Source of the DNA: Paguma larvata
Taxonomy: Eukaryota; Chordata; Mammalia; Carnivora; Viverridae
Assembly: GCA_030068075.1 (NCBI GenBank)
Contig: JAINVK010001445.1
Coordinates: forward strand, 930,001-994,000
Direction: 5' to 3'
Length of the DNA: 64,000 nucleotides
This document shows positions 62,818 to 64,000 of this stretch, piece by piece. The position numbers were made by a program, and so were the translations under genes. The notes beneath the pieces were generated by a model that saw only the letters and a program-made list of their open reading frames with translations, made no database searches and was not told the origin of the DNA. Numbering within the stretch: the first letter of the stretch is position 1; each line of letters starts with the position of its first letter.

Positions 62818-63010
62818 TAAAATACTTATTTATTTTTGAGAGAGAGAGAGAGAGAAAGAGTGAGAGGAAGGGAGGGAGGGAGGGAGAAACAGAATCTGAA
62901 GGCTGAGTTGTCAGCACAGAGCCTTACATGGGGCTCAAACTCAGGAGCCTTGAGATCATGACCTGAACCAAAGTCGAATCCTTAACCAACTTAGCCACCC
63001 AGATGCCCCC
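62818..63010 (-). mobile_element. SINE at the right edge of the duplication (recombination partner)
   Basis: Reverse SINE starting 'atacttatttatttttgagagag' and ending 'ttagccacccagatgcccc', inserted in the reverse L1. Its left flank recurs at 47804-47838, beside the junction SINE. Confidence 0.9.
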
Positions 63011-63470
63011 TATACATTCCCTCTTTAATAGGATGTTTTTTAAGTTTCCATGTAGAGTCTTTCTAATTTTTTTTCTTGTGGTTAACTTCAAGTTTCATAG
63101 TGTTGTGATCTGAACATACGCATGGTATGATCTGAAAATATGCATGGTATGATCTCAATCTTTTTGTACGAGTTGAGGCCTGAATATTCTGAGTAGTGTT
63201 CCATGTGCACTCGAAAAGAATGTGTATTCTACTTATTTAGGGTGAAATATTCTGAATATATATGTCAAGTCTTTGTGGTCCAATGTGTCATTCAAATCCA
63301 TTGTTTCTTTGTTGATCTGCTGCTTAGGTAATCTGTCCGTTGTTTTAAGTGTGGTGTTAAAGTCTCCTATTTTAGTTGTACTATTAAAAATGAGTTTCTT
63401 AAAATTTGTCATTAATTAATTTATATACTTGGCTGCTCTCAAGTTGGGGGCACAAATATTTGTAATAAAA
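63011..63470 (-). mobile_element. L1 ORF2 continuation, reverse, outside the duplication
   Basis: 'taggatgttttttaagtttccatg', 'atgcatggtatgatctcaat' and 'gttccatgtgcactcgaaaagaatgtg' continue the L1 broken by the SINE. This part occurs once, so the duplication ended in the SINE. Confidence 0.85.
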
Positions 63471-64000
63471 ATATATTGGATTGAAATAACAAATTATGAG
63501 GCATTGAAAACTAAAATTGTAGTAAGCATTAAGACATAATAATTGAATCTATCTAAAATTAAATAAAGGAAAGAAAATTCTTGAGGGGGGAATCTACCAA
63601 CTGTAAGACTATTTCAAAATAGTTGTTATGCTCAATGCAGGAGAAGACATAATAAATAATTTGAAGAAATAATGACAAATAATTTTTGAGTTTGATATAA
63701 TTATGAATTCATCAATCAAAGTGACACCATGAAATTTTATCACAAGATACAATATGAAGAAAAGAACATGTAATAATTAAATCCTATGTAATAACCACTG
63801 ATAAAATATATTTATTGTAGAGTTAAAAGGCAGTTTGTGAAAATTTAAGAAGTCATCAGGAACAATGTACACCAGAACAAATTTCAGTAATATGTTTAAA
63901 ATAATGATTTTTAACTGAAGAAACTTGTTAACCTAAACTCATTTTGGGTACCACGGCAGACTCAGAGGACCCTCAGCACACCTAGTTCTATGGACACAAT
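63471..64000. other. AT-rich stretch without a recognised gene
   Basis: Nothing recognisable was found up to the end of the window. Confidence 0.4.

Larger units (their letters stand above)
48063..62830 (+). repeat. Segmental tandem duplication, copy B (contains OR copy B)
   Basis: This is the second, direct copy of the 26000-41282 block. It begins inside a SINE at the junction with copy A and ends in the reverse-strand SINE at 62820. It lacks three insertions present in copy A (SINEs at 27137 and 36448, L1 at 41283) and shows clean empty sites for them. Identity varies along its length: under about 1% difference at 49750-51800 and around the receptor, but roughly 10% in parts of 52020-52650. 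Confidence 0.93.

Noticed and set aside
1120..63010. Possible tRNA genes from A- and B-box matches
   Set aside because: All belong to SINEs with CT-rich bodies and A-rich tails; none folds as an intact tRNA gene by inspection.
1..64000. CRISPR arrays, operons or defence systems
   Set aside because: The window is mammalian; regular repeats here are microsatellites and SINEs, and no such system is present.

Overview
This is a piece of mammalian nuclear DNA, most likely from a cat (Felidae) or a close feliform. It carries about 30 copies of a tRNA-Lys-like carnivore SINE whose body matches the felid type: a head reading GGGCGCCTGGGTGGCTCAG, an internal 'tgctgacagctcagagcctgg' segment, a CT-rich stretch and an AAATAAATAAA tail. 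Carnivore LINE-1 (L1) pieces of several ages cover well over half of the window. It is AT-rich, has no bacterial gene structure, and nearly every open frame lies inside an L1 or a SINE.

Only two real protein-coding genes are supported. They are two intact single-exon olfactory receptors of the OR2T type, at 31623-32582 and 53380-54342, both on the + strand. They are paralogues within a direct tandem duplication. Copy A runs from about 26000 to 41282 (with a stub at 47804-47838) and copy B from about 48063 to 62830. The unit is about 15 kb without later insertions.

Layout: 1-12805 is nested L1 debris with SINEs, including a long reverse-strand L1 (about 4838-10225) that holds a 200-bp TTCC microsatellite and a later L1 tail insertion. 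12806-19715 is a near full-length, decayed forward L1. 19716-25990 is mostly old sequence with L1 3' ends. 25999-41282 is duplication copy A with the first receptor. 41283-47803 is a 6.5-kb, relatively young reverse-strand L1 with a clear target-site duplication. 47804-48265 is the duplication junction, a chimeric SINE with another SINE nested in it. 48266-62830 is copy B with the second receptor. From 62830 the ancestral L1 resumes, then unique sequence runs to the end.

The most informative observations concern the history of the receptor pair. (1) The junction SINE has the left flank of the SINE at 62820 and the right flank of the SINE at 26000, the signature of unequal recombination between two SINEs. 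(2) Two SINEs and the 6.5-kb L1 lie in copy A with target-site duplications, and copy B shows the empty sites, so they came later. (3) The two receptors are almost identical except for a tract of about 127 bp (TM4 to extracellular loop 2) that holds most of their differences and a one-codon indel. This suggests gene conversion from another OR2T gene or local diversification. (4) Upstream of the genes the copies differ in a 74-bp minisatellite (about 3 versus 2 units) and in a hairpin-forming, template-switch-like insertion. I see no novel enzymatic or defence system. All comparisons were made by eye, without alignment software or database search.
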